A stretch of DNA of 64,000 nt. Source: an uncultured Bacteroides sp. (GTDB lineage Bacteria; Bacteroidota; Bacteroidia; Bacteroidales; Bacteroidaceae). The translations under genes were made by a program, and so were the position numbers. The DNA is taken from contig CALUFR010000017.1 in assembly GCA_944319875.1 (NCBI GenBank), positions 1 through 64,000 of the forward strand, read 5' to 3'. This document shows, piece by piece, positions 53,525 to 62,140 of the stretch (positions within the stretch are counted from its first letter, which is position 1; each line of letters begins with the position of its first letter). Under the pieces are notes generated by a model, which was not told the origin of the DNA, made no database searches, and was given only the letters and a program-made list of their open reading frames with translations.

Positions 53525-54832
53525 ATGGATAACAAATACTGGGAAGAAGAGATAGAAACCATGCCGCGCGAACAGTTGCGCCAATTACAACTCCAACGGC
53601 TGAAAAAAACAATCGCCATTGCCGCCCATTCCCCTTTTTATAAAAAAGTGTTCGAGGAAAACAACATTACGGCAGACAGCATCCATTCCGTAGAGGATAT
53701 ACGCAAAATTCCCTTTACGACCAAAGCCGATATGCGTGCCAACTATCCCTTTGGTCTGGTAGCCGGCAACATGCGTGAAGACGGTGTACGTATCCACTCC
53801 TCAAGCGGAACGACAGGAACCCCTACGGTCATCGTACATTCACAGCATGACCTGGACTCCTGGGCCAACCTGATTGCCAGATGCCTGTACATGGTAGGCA
53901 TCCGCAAAACAGATGTATTCCAGAACAGTTCAGGTTACGGCATGTTTACAGGCGGACTTGGCTTCCAATATGGCGCTGAACGTTTGGGCGCCCTGACTGT
54001 TCCTGCCGCGGCAGGAAACAGCAAACGACAAATAAAGTTCATCACGGATTTTAAGACAACAGCCCTGCACGCTATTCCCAGTTATGCCATCCGACTGGCA
54101 GAGGTATTCCAATCTGAAGGTATTGACCCGACCACCACCAGCCTAAAGACACTGGTCATCGGAGCTGAGCCGCACACCGACGAACAACGAAAAAAAATCG
54201 AACGGTTACTAGGGGTAAAGGCGTACAACAGCTTCGGAATGACGGAGATGAACGGGCCTGGCGTGGCTTTTGAATGTACCGAACAAAACGGCATGCACCT
54301 CTGGGAAGCTTGCTATTTGGTTGAAATTATCAACCCCGAGACAGGCGAACCGGTTCCAGACGGTGAAATCGGTGAATTGGTATTGACCACACTCGACCGC
54401 GAGATGATGCCCCTGATACGCTACCGCACACGCGACCTGACCCGTATCTTACCCGGAGAGTGTCCCTGCGGACGCACACACCTGCGCATAGACCGCATCA
54501 AGGGACGAAGCGACGACATGTTCATCATCAAGGGTGTCAATATCTTCCCCATGCAGGTAGAAAAAGTATTGGTTCAATTCCCTCATCTTGGCAGCAATTA
54601 CCTCATCACGCTGGACACAGTGGACAACCAAGACGAGATGATTGTCGAAGTAGAACTCAGTGACCTCTCTACAGACAGCTATATCGAACTGGAGAAAGTC
54701 CGCAAAGAGATTACCCGTCAGCTCAAAGACGAAATACTGGTGACCCCCAAAGTAAAACTCGTAAAGAAAGGCAGCCTGCCGCAGAGTGAAGGGAAAGCAG
54801 TCAGGGTAAGGGATCTGCGCGACAACAAATAA
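53525..54832 (+). CDS. paaK: phenylacetate-CoA ligase
   Basis: 435 aa, the usual size. AMP-binding loop HSSSGTTGTPTV (91-102), then SFGMTEMNGPGVAFEC (~236), RYRTRDLTRILPGECPCGRTH (~300) and IIKGVNIFPMQVE (~335). It links phenylacetate or related aryl-acetates to CoA with ATP, or makes ATP in reverse. Next to IorAB it can link aromatic amino acid oxidation to aryl acids, or feed phenylacetyl-CoA into reductive carboxylation to phenylpyruvate for Phe synthesis, as reported for rumen Bacteroidales. The direction is not fixed by sequence. A strong terminator follows. Confidence 0.92.
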   Translation: MDNKYWEEEIETMPREQLRQLQLQRLKKTIAIAAHSPFYKKVFEENNITADSIHSVEDIRKIPFTTKADMRANYPFGLVAGNMREDGVRIHSSSGTTGTPTVIVHSQHDLDSWANLIARCLYMVGIRKTDVFQNSSGYGMFTGGLGFQYGAERLGALTVPAAAGNSKRQIKFITDFKTTALHAIPSYAIRLAEVFQSEGIDPTTTSLKTLVIGAEPHTDEQRKKIERLLGVKAYNSFGMTEMNGPGVAFECTEQNGMHLWEACYLVEIINPETGEPVPDGEIGELVLTTLDREMMPLIRYRTRDLTRILPGECPCGRTHLRIDRIKGRSDDMFIIKGVNIFPMQVEKVLVQFPHLGSNYLITLDTVDNQDEMIVEVELSDLSTDSYIELEKVRKEITRQLKDEILVTPKVKLVKKGSLPQSEGKAVRVRDLRDNK

Positions 54833-54839
54833 AAAACAT

Positions 54840-54872
54840 ACAGCTCAGTAAGAATCCGCCTTACTGAGCTGT
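54840..54872. terminator. terminator after paaK
   Basis: ACAGCTCAGTAAG (54840-54852) pairs perfectly with CTTACTGAGCTGT (54860-54872) around a 7-base loop; the T-rich CTTGTTTTATTC follows. It lies between convergent genes and may act both ways. Confidence 0.8.
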
Positions 54873-54923
54873 ACCAAAATCTTGTTTTATTCAAAGTCTG
54901 TAACAACTATCTAACTTTTATTC

Positions 54924-55433
54924 TCAATTGACACGATAAAGCAACCACGCACCCTGAAAATCATTGCGATTAGGATACTTTGCCTTGAATGCGTCACGGG
55001 CGGCAGCCGCCGAATCTCTATCAGGATAAGTGGCTACAATCACACGATACATCGAGTTTTCGGCATTGAAAGCCACAGATGCGCTATAGCCTTCCTTGTC
55101 CAAATAATCCTTCAAACTTTCGGCGTTCGCCTTCACGGAGAAACTTCCCGCTACAACATTGAAATCTTTCAACCCCGTGCCGGAAACGACCGTAACTTTC
55201 TCCTCGCGCACATCTGCCTGAGTACTTTCAACCACTTTCGGAGCCTCTACCACAGGTGCACTGACTACCGGAGCTTCTTCCACAGGAGCTGCGACCGTTG
55301 TCTGAGGCGCTTCGGCCAACTCTTGCTTCTTAGCATTTTCATACGCTTTTTTATAAGCACTTTCGCTTGATTTACAAGAAGAGAATGCCAGTGCCACACA
55401 AACACTCATTCCCAAAATTGCAGATTTTCTCAT
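54924..55433 (-). CDS. SPOR-domain lipoprotein
   Basis: 169 aa with lipobox LAFSS-C (Cys20). A low-complexity linker rich in A, P, V and E (~40-85) leads to a C-terminal SPOR domain (~90-169: DFNVVAGSFSVKANAESLKDYL, YRVIVATYPDRDSAAAARDAF, AWLLYRVN). SPOR domains bind glycan strands stripped of peptides, at division sites in many bacteria. Probably on the periplasmic face of the outer membrane. Confidence 0.85.
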   Translation of the reverse strand: MRKSAILGMSVCVALAFSSCKSSESAYKKAYENAKKQELAEAPQTTVAAPVEEAPVVSAPVVEAPKVVESTQADVREEKVTVVSGTGLKDFNVVAGSFSVKANAESLKDYLDKEGYSASVAFNAENSMYRVIVATYPDRDSAAAARDAFKAKYPNRNDFQGAWLLYRVN

Positions 55434-55465
55434 TTTCTTTATCTTTTAAATTTAAACAAATTCGT

Positions 55466-55882
55466 TCAATAATTACGGAAAACGTATATCGTATCATTAT
55501 AATTCAAACGTATCTTCCTGGAGGTCAACTCTTCCACTTTAAACGTACGGATACCATCCTCCCAACCAAACCACTTTTTGTACGTAGAATCATTAACATT
55601 CGGCCCCCATAAGTTTATGGTAATCTCGTTGTCTCCTTCCTCGTAATACCCGTACATGGAGCGGTAATTTCCGTCTTCTCCCATATAATAAGTCAAGAAA
55701 GAACCTTTTTGAAAGCCATAAAAAACACTGTCTACCTTCGCCTTACGTCCATCAGGATACTGATATTCACGCAATTGCCATTTCCCCACCCAAGGAGAAT
55801 CTCCTCCGTTCATGCAAGAAATGCAGCAGGCGGTCAAAATAGCCAACAACAATATATTTATTCCTCCAAATAAAGCCTTCAT
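55466..55882 (-). CDS. small lipocalin-like lipoprotein
   Basis: 138 aa. Lipoprotein-like signal (LTACCISC, Cys19 or nearby). The body is a row of short beta strands: WVGKWQLREYQYPDG, GSFLTYYMGEDGNYRSMYGYY, NEITINLWGP, RTFKVEELTSRKIRLNYND and IYVFRNY, like the lipocalin-like (DUF4847-type) small lipoproteins of Bacteroides. A TACTTTTG -7-like element lies on the minus strand at 55909-55916. Function unknown. Confidence 0.65.
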   Translation of the reverse strand: MKALFGGINILLLAILTACCISCMNGGDSPWVGKWQLREYQYPDGRKAKVDSVFYGFQKGSFLTYYMGEDGNYRSMYGYYEEGDNEITINLWGPNVNDSTYKKWFGWEDGIRTFKVEELTSRKIRLNYNDTIYVFRNY

Positions 55883-56034
55883 ATTTATATCTTCAAAATA
55901 TTAGGAGACAAAAGTACACCTAAGCAACTATCTGACGCCACATGACACCGTTAAATTTCCATAAATGGGGCAAGATAAGCAGTAAACCCTCAAAAAAGCA
56001 CCCTTAAAAGATAGGGATATTGAAAGATATTGGT

Positions 56035-56042
56035 TAGCTTTG
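56035..56042 (+). promoter_or_regulatory. -7 element of the ytxH-like operon
   Basis: TAGCTTTG fits TAnnTTTG, 27 bases before the ATG. Confidence 0.5.
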
Positions 56043-56068
56043 CAAGTAAACCATTAAAATAAAATAGT

Positions 56069-56278
56069 ATGAAAGGATTAAATGTATTGGCAGCTTTTTT
56101 AGGCGGAGCTGCTATCGGTGCAACATTAGGTATTCTTTTCGCGCCTGAAAAAGGAGAAGATACGCGTGCTAAAATCGCAGAAATCCTGCGTAAGAAAGGT
56201 ATTCGTCTGAACCGAGACGAAATGGACAATTTAGTGGACGAGATTGCCGCAGAAATCAAGAATGAGACAAGTGAATAA
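56069..56278 (+). CDS. YtxH domain protein
   Basis: 69 aa. A single N-terminal glycine-rich membrane segment (LAAFLGGAAIGATLGILFAP) followed by EKGEDTRAKIAEIL and an acidic tail is the classic YtxH/gas-vesicle-GvpP-like form. The family is stress-related in Firmicutes and of unknown role here. First of three small genes. Confidence 0.85.
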   Translation: MKGLNVLAAFLGGAAIGATLGILFAPEKGEDTRAKIAEILRKKGIRLNRDEMDNLVDEIAAEIKNETSE

Positions 56279-56316
56279 TTGTCCAATGCAAGAATTTTCC
56301 TAAAAGCAGAGCCATC

Positions 56317-56700
56317 ATGTTCACCAATGATAAAAGCATAGAAACATTGCAACAGTTGTTCGCTGAGGTCAAAAAATACTTGGCGCTTCAGAAAAGATAT
56401 ACCCAACTGGAGATAGCGGAAAAACTAACCATCCTGCTATCTACACTCATTCTGGTGTTGATAATCATTATCCTCAGCATGGTGGCCCTGTTTTATTTGT
56501 CCTTTACGCTCGCTTATTTGCTGGCTCATCTTTTGGGAAGCATTGTTGTCAGCTTCGCACTGATCACGTGCGTTATACTGATTTTGATGATGTCCGTCTA
56601 CTTATTCCGCAAAAAGCTCATCATCAATCCAATGGCCAGATTTATCTCCAATCTGTTTATCGAAAATCCCCTAAAAAAAGAAGAGCAACATGAACAATAA
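56317..56700 (+). CDS. phage-holin-like small membrane protein
   Basis: 127 aa. A soluble N-terminus (~1-45) precedes two long hydrophobic helices (~48-75 LSTLILVLIIIILSMVALFYL; ~78-105) and a short tail IENPLKKEEQHEQ. The pattern matches the family named phage holin (Holin-X/YqjE-like) that commonly follows YtxH genes in Bacteroidetes; no phage genes are near and a lysis role is unlikely. Its end overlaps the next start by 11 bases. Confidence 0.7.
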   Translation: MFTNDKSIETLQQLFAEVKKYLALQKRYTQLEIAEKLTILLSTLILVLIIIILSMVALFYLSFTLAYLLAHLLGSIVVSFALITCVILILMMSVYLFRKKLIINPMARFISNLFIENPLKKEEQHEQ

Positions 56701-56941
56701 CAAGCCGCAAGTCTCTACACTGGATGACATCCGTGCCCTGAGGAGACAAGCCCTGCTCGACGTCAGGCAGCAAAAGGAGGTTCTCACCGCCACTACACGC
56801 AAGTTAGTGGCTCCCTTCACGTCCACGGTGAACAAAGGAAATTCCATCAAGAAAGCCTTCAATGCCGGGGTGGCCATATTCGACGGATTCATATTGGGCA
56901 TAAGACTGATACGAAAGATTCAAAAAATCGTTCGGAGATAA
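56690..56941 (+). CDS. small basic protein of the ytxH operon, unknown
   Basis: 83 aa, not recognised. N-terminus DDIRALRRQALLDVRQQKEVL is helical, and the C-terminus (FNAGVAIFDGFILGIRLIRKIQKI) is weakly hydrophobic and basic. It overlaps the holin-like gene, so the three are probably translated together. Likely membrane-associated. Confidence 0.65.
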   Translation: MNNNKPQVSTLDDIRALRRQALLDVRQQKEVLTATTRKLVAPFTSTVNKGNSIKKAFNAGVAIFDGFILGIRLIRKIQKIVRR

Positions 56942-56999
56942 AAAAAAGCGCTACACCCCTAAGCATGCAGCGCTATCTTCATTGTAAAACAGTGTTTTA

Positions 57000-57971
57000 T
57001 CAAACATAAGCCTCCAGCAGCTTCACTTTTCCCTCAGGAATGATGCTGACCGATTGGGTTGTGGCCGGAAACAAAACCGTCTCTCCTGCACGAAGGGTCG
57101 TCTCATTTTCCGCATCGTCTACCATCCGACAGGCACCTTCCACACAGACAAATATCACAAACGAATCCAATTCTGAATAATCGCATGTAATGTTTTCAGT
57201 CATGTCATACAAAGAAACAGAAAAATAAGGTGTGGTCAAGATCTCTACCGGCTCATCAGGCACCGCCTCATAGTGCGTTCTGAAATCGTCCTGCACGTCA
57301 GAAAAGTTAATGGCATCCAACGCCTGGCTGACATGCAGTTCACGAAGCTTTCCGTCTTTATCTCTACGATTATAATCATAAATGCGGTAAGTCACATCAG
57401 AAGATTGCTGCACTTCCACGACAAAGGCTCCTGCACCGATGCCATGCACCCGACCGGCCGGCACGTAAAACACATCGCCCGGCTGAATGGCACAAGTCTG
57501 AAGCACTTCATCGAAAGTGCCATTGTGCACACGTTCTTTATATTCTTTCGGAGTTATCTGCTTGGAAAATCCGGAAATCAAGGTCGCCCCTTCATCAGCA
57601 GACACGACATACCACATTTCGTTCTTGCCAAAACTATTGTGACGCTTCTTGGCCAATTCATCACCAGGATGAACTTGAATGGACAACTTCTGCCGTGCGT
57701 CAATAAACTTGACCAACAGAGGGAACTGATTGCCGAAACGAGCATAATTCGCTTCCCCTACCAGTTCTTCCCGATACTTGCGCACCATTTCGGGCAAGGT
57801 AAGCCCCTTGTCCGCACCGTTAGCCACAACCGACTCGCTGCCTTCCACGGCAGACACTTCCCAACTTTCACCCACATTAGGCAAATTCTCATCCAAATGT
57901 TTGAAAGGGATAATCTTATCGCCTCCCCAAAGCGTCTGCTTCAAGACAGGCTCAAATTTCAGAGGGTACAT
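57000..57971 (-). CDS. manA: class I mannose-6-phosphate isomerase
   Basis: 323 aa. WGGDKIIPFKHL (~16), then KFIDARQKLSIQVHPGDELA (~93-112, zinc ligands Gln/His/Glu), AGRVHGIGAGAFVVEVQQSSDVTYR (~172-196; His ligand and active site) and a C-terminal cupin with RAGETVLFPATTQSVSII. The short Bacteroides/Bacillus type. It interconverts mannose-6-phosphate and fructose-6-phosphate in the cytosol. It is divergent from the galactose operon. Confidence 0.92.
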   Translation of the reverse strand: MYPLKFEPVLKQTLWGGDKIIPFKHLDENLPNVGESWEVSAVEGSESVVANGADKGLTLPEMVRKYREELVGEANYARFGNQFPLLVKFIDARQKLSIQVHPGDELAKKRHNSFGKNEMWYVVSADEGATLISGFSKQITPKEYKERVHNGTFDEVLQTCAIQPGDVFYVPAGRVHGIGAGAFVVEVQQSSDVTYRIYDYNRRDKDGKLRELHVSQALDAINFSDVQDDFRTHYEAVPDEPVEILTTPYFSVSLYDMTENITCDYSELDSFVIFVCVEGACRMVDDAENETTLRAGETVLFPATTQSVSIIPEGKVKLLEAYV

Positions 57972-58203
57972 TGAAATGTTCTAATAAAAAGTTCTGCAAA
58001 ATAAGTGTTTTTGTTCTTCCAATACTAAGTATTCAGTCTTCATAATCCCAGCTCACAAATCTGTGCCTTTTTGCCGGTCATGGTTCATGCCGCCGGAGAT
58101 AAAGCCTGAATATGGCGACAAACATACAAAAAATTATTTGTTATTGCTTGGGAGAACAAAAGAAAATCTGTTTATTTGCAAGAAATTTAATAGATACCAT
58201 GAT

Positions 58204-59301
58204 ATGACAGCATCTAATATTCATGAGAGTAATCGTTCCTGCCTCGACAGGAAAAACTTTCAAAAAGAAATAGGCGGCAAGAAAACCGACCTTTACATCT
58301 TGAAAAACAATCAAGGAATGGAAGTGGCTGTAACCAACTATGGTTGTGCCCTCCTTTCTATTATGGTGCCCGACAAAGCCGGACAGTACGCCAACGTCAT
58401 TTTGGGACATGACAGTATCGACCACGTCATCAACAGCCCCGAGCCGTTTCTAAACACAACGATCGGCCGATATGGCAACCGGATTGCCAAAGGTCATTTC
58501 ACCCTTTACGGCGAAGAGCATCAGCTCACCATCAACAACGGCCCTAACTCCCTGCACGGCGGGCCGACCGGTTTCCATACCAAGGTGTGGGATGCCGTGC
58601 AGCCCAACCCTGCAACTGTCATCTTTAACTACACATCGGCCGACGGAGAAGAAGGTTTCCCGGGCAATCTGGAGATTGAAATGACCTATCGTCTTGAAGA
58701 TGATATCAATGCGTTAGTCATCGAATACCGTGCGACAACGGACAAAGCTACCGTAGTCAACCTGACCAACCACGGTTTCTTCAATCTGGCGGGAATTGCC
58801 TCCCCCACTCCTACCGTACTGAACCATTCCATAAGCATCAATGCCGATTTCTATGTTCCCATTGACGATGTGTCCATCCCCACCGGAGAAATTCTGAAAG
58901 TGGAAGGAACTCCTATGGATTTCCGCACACCGCACGCCATCGGCGAACGCATCGACGAACCTTTCCAACAATTGATAAACGGCGCCGGCTATGACCATTG
59001 CTACGTGCTGAACAAGACAGAAGCCGGAGAACTGAGCCAAGCCGCCACTTATAGCGATCCCGTCAGCGGACGCACAATGGAAGTGTTCACCACCGAAAAC
59101 GGTCTCCAACTGTACACGGGCAATTGGCTCAACGGATTTACAGGAGCTCACGGTGCCACCTATCCGGCCAGAAGCGCCGTATGCTTCGAAGCCCAATGCT
59201 TCCCTGACACTCCCAACAAGCCTCATTTCCCGTCGGCCGTTCTGCTTCCGGGCGATGAGTACCAGCAGGTAACCATCTATAAATTCAGCATTACCGAATA
59301 A
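58204..59301 (+). CDS. galM: aldose 1-epimerase (galactose mutarotase)
   Basis: 365 aa from ATG 58204 (MTASNIHESN); a longer open frame from 58063 is not supported by any motif. Motifs are NNGPNSLHGGPTGFHTKVW (~115), NLTNHGFFNLAG (~185, catalytic His) and FTTENGLQLYTGNWL (~300, catalytic Glu). No signal peptide. It converts beta- to alpha-D-galactose for GalK. First of the galM-transporter-galK operon (40-base gap to the next gene). Confidence 0.9.
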   Translation: MTASNIHESNRSCLDRKNFQKEIGGKKTDLYILKNNQGMEVAVTNYGCALLSIMVPDKAGQYANVILGHDSIDHVINSPEPFLNTTIGRYGNRIAKGHFTLYGEEHQLTINNGPNSLHGGPTGFHTKVWDAVQPNPATVIFNYTSADGEEGFPGNLEIEMTYRLEDDINALVIEYRATTDKATVVNLTNHGFFNLAGIASPTPTVLNHSISINADFYVPIDDVSIPTGEILKVEGTPMDFRTPHAIGERIDEPFQQLINGAGYDHCYVLNKTEAGELSQAATYSDPVSGRTMEVFTTENGLQLYTGNWLNGFTGAHGATYPARSAVCFEAQCFPDTPNKPHFPSAVLLPGDEYQQVTIYKFSITE

Positions 59302-59341
59302 TAATCAACCTATTAATAAACTTTTAAAAAATAAAGAAACA

Positions 59342-60652
59342 ATGACACAACAAAAACAGAATGGTAACATCATTGCTATCATAACCATGATTTTTCTGTT
59401 TGGTATGATTGCATTCGTTACAAATCTCGCCGCTCCGATGGGGATCGTATTGAAAAACCAATTCGAAGTATCCAATGCACTTGGTATGCTGGGTAACTTA
59501 GGCAACTTCATAGCCTATGCAGTAATGGGTATCCCCAGTGGTATTTTATTAACGAGAGTCGGCTACAAGAAAACAGCCCTTATCGCCGTAGCGATAGGAT
59601 TTATTGGAGTAGGCGTCCAGTATCTGTCCGGCCATGCCAGCGATTCATCAGCATTCCCCGTTTATCTGTGCGGTGCTTTCATTTCCGGCTTTTCCATGTG
59701 TTTGCTCAATACGGTGGTTAACCCCATGTTGAACAAGCTGGGCGGTGAAGGCAACAAAGGTAACCAGCTTATCCAGGTAGGTGGTTCGTTCAACTCCGTA
59801 ATGGCTACCATCACTCCGATGTTCGTAGGTATCCTGATTGCGGGTTCTGTAGAGAAAGCCACTATTTCGCAGATTTTCCCTGTAATGTACACAGCCATGG
59901 CCGTATTTGCTTTCGCATTTTTCGTGCTCTTGTTTGTACATATTCCTGAGCCCAGCCAGACTAAATCGTCCGAATCCATCGGTACCCTGATGAAAGGCGC
60001 ATTAAAATTCCGCCACTTCGTGTTGGGCGCTGTTGCCATATTTGTTTACGTAGGTGTTGAAGTGGGCGTTCCGGGCACATTAAACCTCTTCCTCACCGAC
60101 CCTATTGAGAAAGGCGGCGCAGGCATTTCGTCCACAATAGCAGGATTTGTAGTAGGTACCTACTGGCTGCTGATGCTCATCGGTCGTCTGCTTGGTGCAT
60201 CATTGGGCGCTAAGATTTCAAGCCGCGTCATGATGATTTTCACCTCAGGCTTGGGATTAATATTAGTATTACTGGCTATTTTCTCTTCGACCGGAACACT
60301 GGTGAATCTGCCCGTATTGCAACAGAGCGCCACGGGAGGTTTGTCTTTCGGCATGGCAGAAGTACCCGTTAATGCCATGTACTTGGTGCTGGTAGGTCTG
60401 TGCACCTCCATTATGTGGGGTGGTATCTTCAACTTGGCAGTTGAAGGCTTAGGCAAATATCTATCAGCCGCTTCAGGCCTGTTCATGGTATTGGTGTGCG
60501 GTGGTGGTATCCTGCCCGTCATCCAGGGTTGGCTGGCTGATGTAGCCGGATTTATGAACAGCTATTGGGTCATCATTATTGCACTTGCCTATCTGTTCTA
60601 CTACGGCGTTATAGGCTGCAAGAATGTCAACAAAGACATCCCCGTCGATTGA
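59342..60652 (+). CDS. gluP: MFS glucose/galactose transporter (FucP/GluP type)
   Basis: 436 aa with about 12 membrane segments. Early motif FLFGMIAFVTNLAAPMGIVL, MGIPSGILLTRVGYKKTAL (MFS signature, ~60), NTVVNPMLNKLGGEGNKGNQL (~120, typical of FucP/GluP sugar:H+ symporters), and GVEVGVPGTLNLFLTD in the second half. Galactose is the likely substrate from its place between galM and galK. Confidence 0.88.
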   Translation: MTQQKQNGNIIAIITMIFLFGMIAFVTNLAAPMGIVLKNQFEVSNALGMLGNLGNFIAYAVMGIPSGILLTRVGYKKTALIAVAIGFIGVGVQYLSGHASDSSAFPVYLCGAFISGFSMCLLNTVVNPMLNKLGGEGNKGNQLIQVGGSFNSVMATITPMFVGILIAGSVEKATISQIFPVMYTAMAVFAFAFFVLLFVHIPEPSQTKSSESIGTLMKGALKFRHFVLGAVAIFVYVGVEVGVPGTLNLFLTDPIEKGGAGISSTIAGFVVGTYWLLMLIGRLLGASLGAKISSRVMMIFTSGLGLILVLLAIFSSTGTLVNLPVLQQSATGGLSFGMAEVPVNAMYLVLVGLCTSIMWGGIFNLAVEGLGKYLSAASGLFMVLVCGGGILPVIQGWLADVAGFMNSYWVIIIALAYLFYYGVIGCKNVNKDIPVD

Positions 60653-60707
60653 ATAAAAAAACGATAACAGGTAATCTTATTTATTCACCTAATAATTTAT
60701 AAGTATC

Positions 60708-61862
60708 ATGGATATAGAACACGTAAGAAGTCGTTTCATCAAACATTTTGACGGAACAACAGGAGCTGTATATGCATCTCCGGGGCGTATCAATCTTATT
60801 GGTGAGCACACCGATTACAACGGCGGATTTGTATTTCCCGGAGCCATCGACAAAGGCATGGTGGCCGAGATTAAGCCCAACGGAACTAATATTGTAAAAG
60901 CCTACTCCATTGACCTGAAAGACTATGTAGAGTTCGGCCTTAACGAAGAAGATGCCCCTCGCGCAAGCTGGGCTCGTTACATCTTCGGTGTTTGTCGTGA
61001 AATGATTAAACGCGGCGTAGATGTGAAGGGGTTCAATACGGCTTTTGCAGGTGATGTTCCCCTTGGAGCCGGCATGTCTTCCTCTGCTGCCTTGGAGAGC
61101 ACTTACGCATACGCTCTGAACGACCTTTTCGGTGACAACAAGATCGACAAATTCGAGCTGGCTAAAGTTGGACAAGCCACTGAGCATAACTACTGTGGTG
61201 TCAATTGCGGTATCATGGACCAGTTTGCTTCTGTATTCGGAAAGAAAGGCAGCCTCATCCGGTTGGATTGCCGTTCTTTGGAATATCAATATTTTCCTTT
61301 CGACCCGAAAGGTTATCGCTTGGTTCTGGTTGACTCTGTCGTAAAACACGAGCTGGCCTCTTCCGCTTACAACAAACGCCGTCAAAGTTGCGAAGCCGTT
61401 GTTGCAGCCGTCAAGAAGAACCATCCGAATGTGGAGTTCCTGCGTGACTGTACGATGGAAATGCTGAACGAAGTAAAAGCTGACGTGACGGAAGAAGACT
61501 ACAAACGTGCCGAATATGTCATCGAAGAAATCCAACGCGTGCTCGACGTTTGCGACGCTTTGGAGAAAGGCGACTACGAAACCGTCGGCCAAAAGATGTA
61601 TGAAACACATCATGGCATGAGCAAGCTCTATGAGGTAAGCTGTGAAGAACTGGACTTCCTGAATGATCTTGCTTTTGATTGCGGTGTCACAGGTTCACGT
61701 GTGATGGGCGGTGGTTTCGGCGGATGTACCATCAATTTGGTAAAAGATGAACTTTACAGCACTTTTATTGAAAAAGCGAAAGAAGAGTTCAAGAACAAAT
61801 TCGGCAGAAGCCCCAAAATTTACGACGTAGTCATCGGTGATGGCGCCCGTCGGTTGGAGTAG
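60708..61862 (+). CDS. galK: galactokinase
   Basis: 384 aa. GHMP kinase with the galactokinase signature GRINLIGEHTDYNGGFVFP (~25-43), the ATP loop PLGAGMSSSAALE (~118), and GSRVMGGGFGGCTINLV (~330). Phosphorylates galactose at C1 for the Leloir pathway; galT/galE are not in the window. It ends the operon at a strong terminator. Confidence 0.95.
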   Translation: MDIEHVRSRFIKHFDGTTGAVYASPGRINLIGEHTDYNGGFVFPGAIDKGMVAEIKPNGTNIVKAYSIDLKDYVEFGLNEEDAPRASWARYIFGVCREMIKRGVDVKGFNTAFAGDVPLGAGMSSSAALESTYAYALNDLFGDNKIDKFELAKVGQATEHNYCGVNCGIMDQFASVFGKKGSLIRLDCRSLEYQYFPFDPKGYRLVLVDSVVKHELASSAYNKRRQSCEAVVAAVKKNHPNVEFLRDCTMEMLNEVKADVTEEDYKRAEYVIEEIQRVLDVCDALEKGDYETVGQKMYETHHGMSKLYEVSCEELDFLNDLAFDCGVTGSRVMGGGFGGCTINLVKDELYSTFIEKAKEEFKNKFGRSPKIYDVVIGDGARRLE

Positions 61863-61932
61863 ACCATCTGAGTTTTTATAGCGCATAACCGACAAAATAT
61901 CCCAATTATAGTTTGGTTATGTCTACTACAAG

Positions 61933-62007
61933 CACGGATAATTAGGAAGTTTTCACGGACATATTAGAAACTCCGTAAAAAATATTCCTGTTATCCGTGT
62001 TTTTTTT
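61933..62007 (+). terminator. three-part stem terminator of the galactose operon
   Basis: Nested pairings: CACGGATAA (61933-61941) with TTATCCGTG (61991-61999), AGGAA (61944-61948) with TTCCT (61985-61989), and ACGGA (61955-61959) with TCCGT (61972-61976), followed by eight T (62000-62007). Confidence 0.75.
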
Positions 62008-62094
62008 ATCCATACACATAGCTCTTATCACTCAAATAACCAATCTGAATAAAAAAGGACACGAACAACGATGGAAATTTACACATAAAAGCCT

Positions 62095-62102
62095 ATCTTT
62101 GT
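62095..62102 (+). promoter_or_regulatory. -7 element of the transketolase gene
   Basis: TATCTTTG fits TAnnTTTG, 39 bases before ATG 62141. Confidence 0.55.
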
Positions 62103-62140
62103 CCATACAAAACGAATAATCCTCATAAATAGAAAAAATA

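Noticed and set aside
56317..56700. Prophage remnant from the holin-like gene
   Set aside because: No other phage gene is near; the YtxH plus holin-like pairing is common chromosomal context.
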